NCBI GenBank assembly: GCA_018857735.1
Contig: JABMCL010003486.1
Location: 657,501-721,500, forward strand
DNA: 64,000 bases
DNA from: Alviniconcha marisindica
Taxonomy: Eukaryota > Mollusca > Gastropoda > Provannidae
Reading direction: 5' to 3'
Both the position numbers and the translations under genes were made by a program. How positions within the stretch are numbered: the stretch's first letter is position 1; each line of letters opens with the position of its first letter. Positions 13,890 through 24,530 of this stretch are shown one piece after another. The notes under the pieces were generated by a model that was not told the origin of the DNA, did not search any database, and saw only the letters and a list, made by a program, of their open reading frames with translations.

Positions 13890-14262
13890 TGGTTGAACTT
13901 GTTTCCGTCAGTACAGCCGAGTTACCTCCAAAAAGATACTTAGTGGCGAGGACCGAGATCCCAGAAGGCGGGGCCGGGAAGAGGGTGTCTCCACTCCAGC
14001 CTACCTAAAGCTACAGTCGCCACCAGAATGACTCTAGCATTAAGATAGGCAGCGATGAGAGCCATTTCGTTAATGTTTCAGTAATTGTGAGGAACAGAGT
14101 TACATGGCAGTGCCCACAGACCACAACTTAGTCCGAAGGGAGAGGAGAGTCGAAGCGGAATGGAACCCACCGAGGTCGCAGTTTCTGCTTTCCAGCCTAA
14201 CGCATCAGCTACAGCCAGGCCAAACCGGCTCTGTGACAAGAGACCAACCGGCAGTGGCGGAG
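13890..14262 (-). mobile_element. tRNA-derived SINE, family A, diverged copy
   Basis: Aligned by eye with the copy at 15,175-15,509: shared blocks include 'ccaccagaatgact', 'gcagcgatgacagcc' (or a variant), 'tttcagtaattgtgagg' and 'ggccaaaccggctctgt'. On the minus strand the element begins with the tRNA-like head ACAGAGCCGGTTTGGCC. The B-box region is more decayed here than in the other copy. Confidence 0.65.
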
Positions 14263-14538
14263 TCGGGCTCATCATCTAGCCGGCGAGAGGGGACTGAGTG
14301 CAAGATGTCCAATTAGGCGGAGCCGGCTCTCGTCAGTCACGGACAACTGGCTGTATATTGGCGCTGTTGCTCAATAAGAAAATAATAACAGTGATGGCGC
14401 AAGACGGCATTTTTCAAAATGGTTCACGAAAACCGGTCAGATAATCAGTGTAGCCGTTCGGCAGATACACGGCCGTCTATACTACTCATGTACTAAAGTT
14501 GTATTAGCAAACACCCGACCCAGCTCCCTTCCATGTCT

Positions 14539-14808
<270 letters not shown>

Positions 14809-15174
14809 CGAATACGGTAAGGCTACATAGATTATACAGTCGATCAGTCATGGCGTGTCATCAAAGAATTTGCTATGTCAACTGGGGATGACGGACGGTG
14901 GGGGGGGGGGGGGGGGAAGAAAATTGGTTCATGTGTTGGTATAACTGATATTCTACTGCTGGTATTGTTATTTTCTAAGTATTTGTCAAGTTTGGCTCAT
15001 TTTGACGCGTTCAGTATCAGCGTTTGACCAGCAGTGTGTTGCCGTTTTCGCTGATGTCGTTTGTTACTTAATTTTGGCCAAGGAAAAGCAGTTCAGTGGA
15101 AGCCGTCTTCGCCGTTGTTGGTGGATGTTATAATTTCTATTGTTAAATTGTTCATAGTCCGCTGTGTGTAAAGT

Positions 15175-15509
15175 AAGTAAGTAAACATGGTGCTTAACGT
15201 CCACAGAAACCGTAAGGCTTATTAGGGACGAGGAGAATGCCGGGAAGCCGGGCCCGGGTATGGAGGTGGGGGAAGAGGGAGAGTATATACCTATCGCTAC
15301 ACTGTCACCACCAGAATGACCTGCATTAAGATGGGCAGCGATGACAGCCGTTTTAATGTTTCATTCAGTAATTGTGAGGGACAAAGTCACAAGACAGTGT
15401 CCACAAACCACAACTTTTGAAGAGAAAGGAGAGCCAAAGCGGCGGTATCGAACCGAGATCTTTCCGCTTACCAGCCTACCGCCTTACCGCTAGGCCAAAC
15501 CGGCTCTGT
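15175..15509 (-). mobile_element. tRNA-derived SINE, family A
   Basis: Read on the minus strand, the head GGTTTGGCCTAGCGGTAAGG resembles a pol III A box and GGTTCGATACC (complement of 15,443-15,453) resembles a B box. The body is shared with the copy at 13,890-14,262. The tail is a GTAA tandem (15,170-15,185 on the plus strand). A truncated third head, 'gccggtcagtctagcggtaa', sits at 16,137-16,156 on the plus strand. Confidence 0.75.
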
Positions 15510-15565
15510 AGCTATGGGTAAATTAGTATAACTGACTTACTAATATATGATTTTAATTTTTTTTT

Positions 15566-16132
<567 letters not shown>

Positions 16133-16559
16133 CAGGCCGGTCAGTCTAGCGGTAACGATATCTCCTTGCTGTGACGAACACTGAGACATGATAAAACATG
16201 ATTGATTGATTCCACTGTTGGTGACACTTTCTCAGCGGCGGTGTTCGCTGCCAAGTTATTGTTGTTGTAAATTGTTGCTGCCGCTGCTTCACTGAATTGT
16301 ATGACTAGGCCTAGCATTGCTTTGCGTAGTACTGTTGGCCGGATGACTCAAAAGTGACAAGCCCAGAAAAGAATGAACTAAGTACAGAGCCTGATGTGAA
16401 AAGGAGCTTTCTCTATGGCTTGATGATTTTGAACAGTAGGTGGTGGCTGCGGCTGTTCCGGGGTAAGAATACCGCAGATGCCTGAAAGATTATGAACACT
16501 GTCGGTAATGGACACTGACGCGCGCGCGAGCACCACGGACACAACGCCTACCGCATGTA

Positions 16560-16824
16560 TGAAAAGACAACTCCTATGCCACTTCCGGTTTCGATTCTCT
16601 CGAACCCAGTGTGTTGCTTCAAACGGCGCCTAAACAAGTCTGTAAGCTTTTCATGAGACGCCCCTGAATGCCCAAAGCGGTGTAGTGTTTGATGGTGACT
16701 TTCTGTATCTTCTTTCGCGTTGTGAACTCACAGGAAGCATATGGTGTAAACTCTGTGCATTTAGTTTTACGCAGACATTATTTAGTTTTGCAGAACTCTG
16801 AAGAAATTTCAAAAGCCTCCCTAC
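16560..16824 (+). promoter_or_regulatory. candidate MBIP promoter and 5' UTR
   Basis: The stretch upstream of the proposed MBIP start has an ETS-type site ACTTCCGG at 16,581-16,588, typical of TATA-less housekeeping promoters, and CG dinucleotides that thin out after the gene begins. No TATA box is evident. The transcription start cannot be placed from sequence alone. Confidence 0.35.
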
Positions 16825-16887
16825 ATGGATAACGTAGACCCGATGGTCGATGAGGTCTGGAATGCCATTGGGCTATTCGTGGAAACG
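16825..16887 (+). CDS. MBIP: MBIP exon 1
   Basis: ATG at 16,825 opens MDNVDPMVDEVWNAIGLFVET, followed by donor ACG|GTGAGC. 63 bases, phase 0 out. This start is the first ATG in frame near the donor; similarity to the family N terminus is weak. Confidence 0.65.
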
Positions 16888-17975
16888 GTGAGCGTTAAAG
16901 TGTAGGAATATTGAGAAAACTAGACTCCCTCTCCCCTTGTGTGTGTAAATTAATATCACTCGGATGAGACAATAAATCGAGGTCTCCTGTGTAGCACGCA
17001 TAAAAGGTCACTTACGCACGTTAAAGATCCTGTAGATCTAGTCCATAACTCCATGTCAAAGTTTGGTGGCTAATTGAAACACAAACCAAACCAGCATGCA
17101 GTAAACTTATAAAGTGTGCAAGTTTGACACCATACGAAATGTGTTCTTGTGATAGAACTTGATACCACTTTAATACAATGGCCAGCAGTTGTCCCTCCCC
17201 CCTCCCCCCCCCCCCCCTTGACACCATACGAAATGTGTTCTTGTGATAGAACTTGATACCACTTTAATACAATGGCCAGCAGTTTGCCCCCCCCCCCCCC
17301 TCCCCCCCCGCCAGTTTTATTCCTGTGTTCCCTTGGAATAGCATCCATACTCAATAACTTCTTTCTTTGGTGATGAACAGTTCTAGTTCTACCAATAACG
17401 TCCTACACCTTATTCCATTTTTTGTTTGTTTTTAGTAGTTTTTAGAGTTAGACCAGCTCTCTTACAAATTTCTCTGAGTGCTGCTTCTAAATGGTTTAGT
17501 TGTTACAGAATATGCCTGTATATGCATACACTTTCTTCTGTTGACTAGCCACAATCTCCACCACTCAAAGCTGTTGTTGTTTTTTGTTTTGTTTTTAATT
17601 TTATACTGTTAACGTAGAGCTCTTTATGTTTGTGTGGATGTGTGTTAATAGTTTTAAGAAAGAAAGTGTTTGCGTGTGCATACAAACAAACAAAATCCAA
17701 ATCAGCTTTTCAGTCTGAATCTGTGCAACTTCAAGTAGTATGATGTCACTAACAAAAGATTGCTTCAGAATATTGAGAATGTAGTGTTTGTGATTATTTC
17801 TGATGATTTTACCAAGATGGTATGACAGTTAACACTTTTTTCATTTGTTTGACAGCTGTTTGGAGAGGCAAGCAAGGATCAAGTGATGTCTGTATTAAGG
17901 GAACAAAAGCCAAGGCAAAAGAAGGAAGAGGCAGAGCTTGGTAGATGCCTCAAATCACTTGCTGAAACACTTCAG

Positions 17976-18043
<68 letters not shown>

Positions 18044-21000
18044 CTGGTTTTGGCAGTCACATCCACTCTCCTTCCTTAGTCCAAGGGTGGCAGCAGACTA
18101 AGCATGTAGACCTTCAGATGAGTTAAAACCCTTTTTTTTAATCACCAGAAAACAAAAAACAGCCCCCCACCCCCCACCCCTCCCCCCACCAGTGTCCCGT
18201 GTGAGACTGGCATGTGCACATGGAACCACTTACACTCAGAACAGTGGAATACATTGTCTTGACAAATTCTGTTGATATTTCACTGACTAAGGATTTTACA
18301 GGCTGGGTAGTGTGAGTGGCAGATTATTTTCAAAGGGGTTCAATAATGTGTGCCAAATATGCAAAAAATATGCACATCTTTGTGACAGTGTAACAATAAC
18401 ACGTCTGTAAGTGTAACAGTGTCCGTGGGACTTGTGAATTAGAGCTCTAACTTATAGAACTCTCATTCACAATCACCCTGATATAACCATACTGGTTGAT
18501 TGGGCATAAAACATCAAGCTACTTACTTACTCACTCATTCACAGGTTGTTGCTAGGTCTAAGGCTCCATTATCAACGGCAACTAAGGGTGGGGAAAGGAG
18601 TGGGGTCTCTGGGGAGGGGGGGAGTGTAATGTAATGCAAGCATGGATCTTACAGGCCTTACTCTTAGTTAAAGTGAACATGCCTGCCCTCGTGTTTGTCT
18701 CTTTTTTTTGGTTGCTTCTCATTTGCACCCATGCTGTTCTGTTGCAGAAGATATATTCCACCAAATTCACTGTGCCATTATCCGAGCCCACCAGGCCCCC
18801 AGTAGAAAATTCTGTGATGGAAGTCAGCTCAGAGACAGAAGATGATGTTGCGCAGCGGAGGTTAGTTTAGATTAGCAGGATGGAGTGTTGTTATTGTTAT
18901 TATATTAGCCAGTGGATTGTTTTCTCTAGAGTTCTGCCTTTTCAGTGCATTCATTTTCTTCTTCATTTTTTACTTCTTCTGTAATTGTGTATAATTATAT
19001 ATATATGAGAGGAGTTTTGGGATAGCTTCAACATGCTTTTCATTTGTTGTTCTTTGTTTTTTTCACTGCTTGCCAATTATGTTAGAAGTAGGCCAGACAG
19101 GTTATGGCAGATAATTCATAGCTGTTATTTTGCATTTGTAGTTGTGCTTTAATTTCATAATGAGGGTCTTATTTTGCGTACTTTACTCATGTGTAGATCT
19201 TCAGACATAATTTATGGTGTCGAGAGGTTTACTTAGTCTGGAGGTTTTTAGTGGTTAGGTTTCATTAAAACTGTGTGAAGTGAGTGCTAAGTCGCTGTGT
19301 AAGGATTCAAAATGTTTTTGTGCATAAGCCATTAGCGGACAATGATATTTCACCAGCTACCAGTTTAAGACAAACAGTGCCACTTATGGCTGTCCAATGT
19401 TCACATTTTCAGAGAATTGGGGGAGCAGAGGAAGGCAGCCAAGGACCTTGTCCAGATCACGGCGTCCAGAGAAGAGGTGATTAGGGTGTGGAAATGGGAT
19501 GCAGCACATCAAGTTGCCTTGTCCCCCCTCATCCCCCCTCACACACATACACACTCTCTTTCTCTCCATCCATCCCTCTTTCTCTCCCTCCCTCCCCCTC
19601 TCTCTCTTTCTCTCCCTCCCTCCTCTCTCTCTCCCTCCCCCACTCTCTCTTTCTCTCCCTCCCTCTCTCTCTCCCTCCCTCTCTTGCTCTCTCTCTCTCT
19701 CTCTCCTCCCTCTCTCCTCTCCATCTCTCATCCCCCTCTCTCTTACTCCCCCCCCCCTCCCCTCACCCTCTCTCCCCCCCTCTCTCTCTCTCCCATCTCA
19801 CTCTCGCACGCATGCACACACACACACACACACACACAGCTTTCTCTTACTACTTATTTTTGAATGTCTGTTTTGGTCCACCTTGGAAACAATAAGATGA
19901 GGGTTTGATGGTTTGTTACTGTGTATTCATTTGCATGATTGAAATGGTTTTATTGTCAAAAATGATTGTATTTAGGCAGGAGCTGATTTCTTTTATTACT
20001 TACATCAAGCGGAAGCTCCCTAAATGTTTTATATGAGAACTCTATTTGCACGCTAATAATATGAAAGGAAAACAGTCCAGTGCATTGAGCATGTTCCCAG
20101 TGCCTGCTGACTGTCAAGTCTCGGGTTGCAGATTGATCGCAGAATCGCTGCTTTCCAGAGGAGCAAACGGGCCCAGATAGACGAAAGAAACAGAAGGGAA
20201 TTTTGTAATCGTTTTTCAGATTCAGGTCAGTAAGATGACATGCATGTATGCTTTTTGTAAAATGCAAAACCAGAACAGCATGCTTTTCTTCCTTCAGAAA
20301 AAAAAACATAACAAATGCCCTACTTTTCTTGGCAAGAGACGATAACAGATAAAAGATCGTGTTTACTTCCAAGCCAAATTCTCACCTTTCCTGTTTCATC
20401 ACCTGTCTGCAAAGCCTGTGGTTCTTGTAACTTTTTATATCTTTTTTCTTTTTGGCATGTATTCGGGATCCGGTATTCGGGGATCTGCTTAAGATAGACT
20501 ATAGCAGGACTTGTACTTCAAAGTCCCCCCAAAACTTACAGACTATTTCACAGACCAGGTTACTGTACAGTCATCGCATGACTTTACTGTGAAAAAGAAC
20601 ATATATATATATATATACATATATATATCTAAGCAGGAGATGCTTTTCTGTTACTCACATAACATGTTTCACAAGAGCTGTTGTTTGTACCTAGTTTGTT
20701 ATTAATATAAAAGGGAAACAGTCCTATTATGAAGAATGTAGACAATGCGATTTGAAGGGTGGTAGCTCTTGCCGCATGTAGTAGACGACACACCAGTTTG
20801 AACCAGGCCTGGGACTGGTTCCAAGGTAAATAAATGTTGTATTTTCCTTTCATTGTCCACTGCTTTCCAAAACTTTCCAGGTCTAAAAAAACAAACAGCT
20901 TTCCCAAGTGTGTACAAAGACCATACAAACCCTGCCGTAAGATCAGATTTTGTTCTTGACATGCAAGGTGATTCCAACATATCTATTGCACACTACCTTG

Positions 21001-24000
21001 ATTTCAGAGTTTCCATTTTTTTCTTTTTGAACATTTTGATGTCCTCAGTCTAAGTTTTGTGCAAAGGGGCTTTGACTGTACTTTCACTCAAGCACTAGTC
21101 GCCCTGTGATGATGCAAATCTGCTCTTAGCAAGGTATTGTGTAACCCCCCCTCTCCTTCCCAATTATACACAGACCCAGAATGCAGCTGCGCCCGAGTGG
21201 ATGCAGTGTTTTGGAGGCGTGCCGGAGACGTCAGCCGTTTGCGCGTGATGCGCGTGTTCAACACCCAGGGACCACAGACGCAGGCCCATGCAAGTCAGGT
21301 GACCAGGAGTGGCCAGCCGGCATGCAGCAGCGCCACCACCGCGCAGGTGATGGAGTCCGTAGCAGAGCGACTGACCAGCGCAGAGCAGCATCTCAAGATG
21401 AGCAAAGGTGAGAAGGGAGAGAGAGGGTTGGAGTGAAACAAATTGTTGGGTTGAAGCCATCTGAAAAAGGAGACCCAGAGCACTTGTGCAGAATCAACAC
21501 TCAAGGGAGTGAATTAGCTCTGATGTCACACAAACACAACAAAGATGGGAGTCGCCTATGGTAGCTCCCACCTGGCACGTGAGTAAATACAAGGTACATA
21601 AAGTCCACCAGAAGATTAAGCTGTGTGCAGTGTGTTTGTGTGACGTCTTTCGAGCACTAATTAACTCCCTTGTGTGTTGAATCTGTTGGGTTGAAGGTTG
21701 TTTGGGGTTTGTTTTTTACCTTGTGCCTGGTTTGACTTGCTGTCAAGTTTGTTCAAGAGTTTCAGATTTTTTTCTTTTTTTTCTTTCAGTTCTCTGTGTT
21801 ATTAGCATTAAGCTGAATGTATCACCAGAACTTTAGAACTGTTTCCCCAAGGACAGGGAGGGAATAAAATATGTGAACGCACACACATGCATGCACACGC
21901 ACATACATGCACACACACATACATACACTCTGAATGCCTTGCCCATGCGTGTGCAGTTGCGTGCCATTGGTTTTGTGTGCGTGTGCGTTTGTTGGATGTG
22001 ATGATAGGTATGTTGAATGAAGTGTTGTAGTGTGTTTATGTAGTTAGTAGGGTTCATTGTAATGGGCTGCATATGTATTTTGTTGATCTTATTGCTTTTG
22101 TATTTTGCACTTTGGGCTCACATTAGGTGTAAGCATCTTACATGTGCCCTTTTACATTACATTACATTGTATGCACACTCCTGCACGCAGAGAGAGAGAC
22201 AACCATTAAAAAGAACCAAACTTTCTTACTGTTATAATGAACTGACTTTTGTTTTCAGATGCACAAGAACCAGACGATCTTTAGTGGTGATTTGATGTTT
22301 TCATTTTCAGATGCAAAAGCAGACATATTCAGTCGTCTCAAAGCATTGGAAGAGCGCATCTTGTTTCTGGAAGGACTCTCTCTGGAATATTTCCGAGACG
22401 GTGTATGTGCATTGCAACTTTCCTTATGTATCCTGAATCACTTCTTTTAAAGGAATCAGCAAAAGAATTTCTGAGAAGCGCAGAAAAAGGGACAACACAG
22501 GGAATTGTAAAAGAAAATCAATAATGACAATTTAATATTGTCGCTATCATCATCTAACATGAAGCGTCAGTTCTGAGTTGAATAGTTCATATCATGACAT
22601 TCTGCAGTGAGCAGGTATTATTTACATCTATCAATGAGTATTTAGTTACACATGCTTTGATTTTATGATTGCACATTAAACTATGTGCCAGCAGCATAGC
22701 AATGTCTGTCTGCATTATTATGGTTAAAATGCCCTATCACCTGGAAATACCTGACATTAAAAAAAAGTTTTCAGAAATACCGGCATGGGCCACAGTTGTT
22801 TTTGTACCACTTTTTTTCTTCTCACAATTCACAAATTAATTAAACACACCCACACACACACTCTCTCTCTTATATGCACACATACATTCTCTCTCTCATA
22901 TGCACACACACACTTTTTATGCATTGTATGATCATGAATGATAAAGATTATTTGATTTGACTATTTGATTTGACTTGAATATCGACACAACATGAACGGT
23001 GACCAAGACTTCTACTAGTGACTCGATTACTGTGGCTTTTTCATGCTGTAGGACCGCTAGGATTGGTGGCTGTCATGTCTGGTAAGCCACCTCTAACCAG
23101 CTGTTGTGAAACAAAATATGCAGGGCAAGTGTTTCTCATCAACAGGTACCTCCACCAAAGCGCAGACAGGCTTCCAAAGTTGACGCTGCTGCACGTGATT
23201 ATTCCCAGTCTGCAGTCAAGTGTGTACGTACCTGGCTGCGTTTCATTTGTACTCACTAAAGACACAGTCATGATCATGACTGTGGTTAGTAAATTAATTC
23301 ACTTAGTTTGCTGTGTTGAATTAAGCACACAATCGTCTGCGTGAAATATTCTACAATAATATTAACAGTAGAATGCTTGTATAGGAGGAGAAAATAAAGG
23401 CATGTCAAGAATCTCCAGCTAAGCCAACACATTTGGTTTCCTCAGCTGGCATTGGAAAGTGTGCCAAGTAGCAGACAGATACTTGCTCTTCACTTCAGTG
23501 AGAGAATCTCATAAAGTTACATAAATTAACGCTAACAGCTATGTAATTTGCAAGGTGGGGAATTTGATGACAAATTTCCACTGCTAATACTAACAGCAGT
23601 GTAAATTGCCAGGTGGTGAATTTGAGACAAATTTCCACTGCTAATGCGAACAGCTAGGTAAATTGCAAGGTGGTGGTGAATTTGATCAAATTAATAGAGG
23701 GGCTTCAAACATCTAGCTCCACGGAGCTCTGAGTTTACAGTGAAAGGCAGTTAGCACACTGCCGACACACATTTGGTAATGCATGGGTTTTCCAGCTCCC
23801 AGATACAACTTCAAGAATATTTTTGTCGTGTAAAAAGGACAGTAATTAATAGTTCTGAGAACACACAATTTGATCCCTTTAGCACTACATTAATAACCTT
23901 CTCAGAAATATGTGATGAACTGTTACTCAGTTACCATTACTGCTAGTTATGATTAATTTATCCAGTTCAAGGTACTCACTTCTCTGATTTTGCTAATGGG

Positions 24001-24170
24001 ATTACATGTCCATGTTTGATAGTTTTTTGTTTTGTTATGAATTCATTTGTATTCTTCATAGTTCATTTGCTTGCTGTTTGCAGGAATATAAAAGTCTTTC
24101 AGAAATCGACCAGCGAATTGAGGTCCTGCAAGCAAAGCTGAGGGAGAAGATGCAACATTTGTCTCCATGA
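16825..24170 (+). CDS. MBIP: MBIP, MAP3K12-binding inhibitory protein 1 (ATAC subunit)
   Basis: Nine exons joined at GT-AG sites give about 306 residues (human MBIP 344). Recognisable blocks: IDRRIAAFQRSKRAQIDERN with REFCNRF in exon 5; CSCARVDAVF and RVFNTQGPQTQ in exon 6; DIFSRLKALEERI with LEGLSLEYF in exon 7; and LSEIDQRIEVLQAKL at the C terminus. In other animals MBIP inhibits the kinase MAP3K12/DLK and is a subunit of the ATAC histone acetyltransferase complex in the nucleus. The two C-terminal blocks are the leucine-rich coiled-coil segments of the family. Exon sum with the choices below: 63+120+113+64+94+234+92+54+87 = 921 bases, in frame. The N terminus (exon 1) is less conserved and less certain. 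Exon 8 has a frame conflict described under findings. The gene converges on ANAPC1. Confidence 0.85.
17124..17310. repeat. 67-bp duplication, each copy ending in a C-run
   Basis: Copies at 17,124-17,190 and 17,219-17,285 share 'gacaccatacgaaatgtgtt' and 'ataccactttaatacaatgg'. Each is followed by a C-rich tract. MBIP intron 1. Confidence 0.85.
17856..17975 (+). CDS. MBIP: MBIP exon 2
   Basis: Acceptor TTTGACAG, 40 codons beginning LFGEASKDQVMSVL, donor CAG|GTACAC. The donor's +3 base is already part of a CA microsatellite. Confidence 0.8.
17976..18041. repeat. (CA)n microsatellite starting at the MBIP exon 2 donor
   Basis: CA repeat directly abutting the 5' splice site: the intron reads GTACACAC with no unique bases between donor and repeat. 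Confidence 0.95.
18472..18532 (-). mobile_element. dispersed repeat, family D
   Basis: Reads 'ctgatataaccatactggtt' then 'gggcataaaacatcaag' and ACTTACTTAC. The reverse complement recurs at 30,844-30,910 and 32,814-32,878, and the same orientation at 37,478-37,532. MBIP intron 2. Confidence 0.6.
18748..18860 (+). CDS. MBIP: MBIP exon 3
   Basis: Acceptor CTGTTGCAG, 113 bases reading KIYSTKFTVPLSEP with an acidic stretch SSETEDD, donor CGGAG|GTTAGT. Phase 2 out. Confidence 0.8.
19413..19476 (+). CDS. MBIP: MBIP exon 4
   Basis: Acceptor ATTTTCAG, 64 bases reading ELGEQRKAAKDLVQITASRE, donor GAAGAG|GTGATT (a weak donor). Completes the split arginine codon of exon 3; phase 0 out. Confidence 0.75.
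19550..19840. repeat. C/T-rich simple tract then CA
   Basis: Imperfect CTCTCCCTCC-type polypyrimidine sequence in MBIP intron 4, followed by a short CA run. The proline-serine-leucine frames across it are artefacts. Confidence 0.9.
20132..20225 (+). CDS. MBIP: MBIP exon 5
   Basis: Acceptor GGTTGCAG, 94 bases reading IDRRIAAFQRSKRAQIDERN and RREFCNRF, donor TTCAG|GTCAGT. This block matches the family strongly (human EIDRRISAFIERKQAEINENN). Phase 1 out. Confidence 0.9.
21174..21407 (+). CDS. MBIP: MBIP exon 6
   Basis: Acceptor TACACAG, 234 bases reading DPECSCARVDAVF, RVMRVFNTQGPQTQ and VAERLTSAEQHLKM, donor AAAG|GTGAGA. It holds the conserved SCAR-DA-F and VVNT-GPQT motifs. Phase 1 out. Confidence 0.9.
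21491..21682. mobile_element. MITE with long inverted repeats, copy 1
   Basis: The left end GAATCAACACTCAAGG is complementary to the right end CCTTGTGTGTTGAATC. The inverted match continues inward through 'gagttaattag' and the 'cacacaaacacaac' block (about 60-70 bases per arm). The centre holds 'aaatacaaggtacataaa'. Other copies: 51,818-52,032 and a half copy at 29,180-29,313. Too short to encode a transposase. MBIP intron 6. Confidence 0.7.
22311..22402 (+). CDS. MBIP: MBIP exon 7
   Basis: Acceptor ATTTTCAG, reading DAKADIFSRLKALEERI and LEGLSLEYFRDG. Two nested donors exist: GAGACG|GTGTAT (end 22,400) and GACGGT|GTATGT (end 22,402). The second is the better consensus and keeps the frame into exons 8 and 9 as annotated. 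A second acceptor-like CAG at 22,258-22,260 lies upstream and is not used in this model. Confidence 0.8.
22453..22506 (+). CDS. MBIP: MBIP exon 8 (frame uncertain)
   Basis: Acceptor CTTTTAAAG, donor AATT|GTAAAA, 54 bases. In phase 0 it reads ESAKEFLRSAEKG and joins exon 9 in frame. In phase 1 it reads ISKRISEKRRKRDN, which looks like the KRRK block of human MBIP at this position, but then joins exon 9 out of frame. Position is supported; reading frame is not settled. Confidence 0.5.
23510..23700. repeat. ~63-bp tandem repeat, 3 copies
   Basis: Units share 'gtaaattgcaaggtggtgaa' (or a variant) and 'gacaaatttccactgctaat'. MBIP intron 8. Confidence 0.8.
24084..24170 (+). CDS. MBIP: MBIP exon 9 (terminal)
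   Basis: Acceptor TGTTTGCAG, 29 codons reading EYKSLSEIDQRIEVLQAKL to TGA at 24,168-24,170. It matches the C-terminal coiled-coil block of the family. Confidence 0.9.
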   Translation, partial: EYKSLSEIDQRIEVLQAKLREKMQHLSP

Positions 24171-24530
24171 GTTGTTATAAAACTCTGTGTGTGTGTTGTG
24201 GTGTGCATGTGTTGTGGTGTGTGTGTGTGTACATGTCCTTGATAGGGTGTGTGTGTGTGCAGGCATAGTTTGTGTGTGCCACATGATTATCACATTGTGC
24301 AATTGTGTGTACATGCATGTGTGTGTGCATCTGTGTGTCTGTTGTGCACTGTACGTGCATGCATTTCTCTTGGTGTGTGTGTGTGTGTAGTGCATGAGTG
24401 TGTGCATGTATTTTTCTTGGTGTGTGTGTGTATGTATGTGTGTATGCTCACTGTGAGGGGACTTGGTATAAACCAGCTATTGTTGTGTCTATGCCAAAGA
24501 CAGCAAATTAAAACAACACATTTATTAATG
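24171..24530 (+). other. MBIP: MBIP 3' UTR with candidate poly(A) signal
   Basis: TG-rich sequence follows the stop; the variant poly(A) hexamer ATTAAA lies at 24,505-24,510. The true cleavage site is unknown. Confidence 0.45.
24519..24524 (-). terminator. ANAPC1: candidate ANAPC1 poly(A) signal
   Basis: AATAAA on the minus strand. It would give a 3' UTR of about 1.9 kb. Another minus-strand AATAAA at 24,783-24,788 is an equally valid candidate. Confidence 0.4.

Noticed and set aside
21833..24407. CRISPR-like or phage-like direct repeats
   Set aside because: Tandem units here are eukaryotic minisatellites or microsatellites without unique spacers; the introns and gene content rule out a prokaryotic array.
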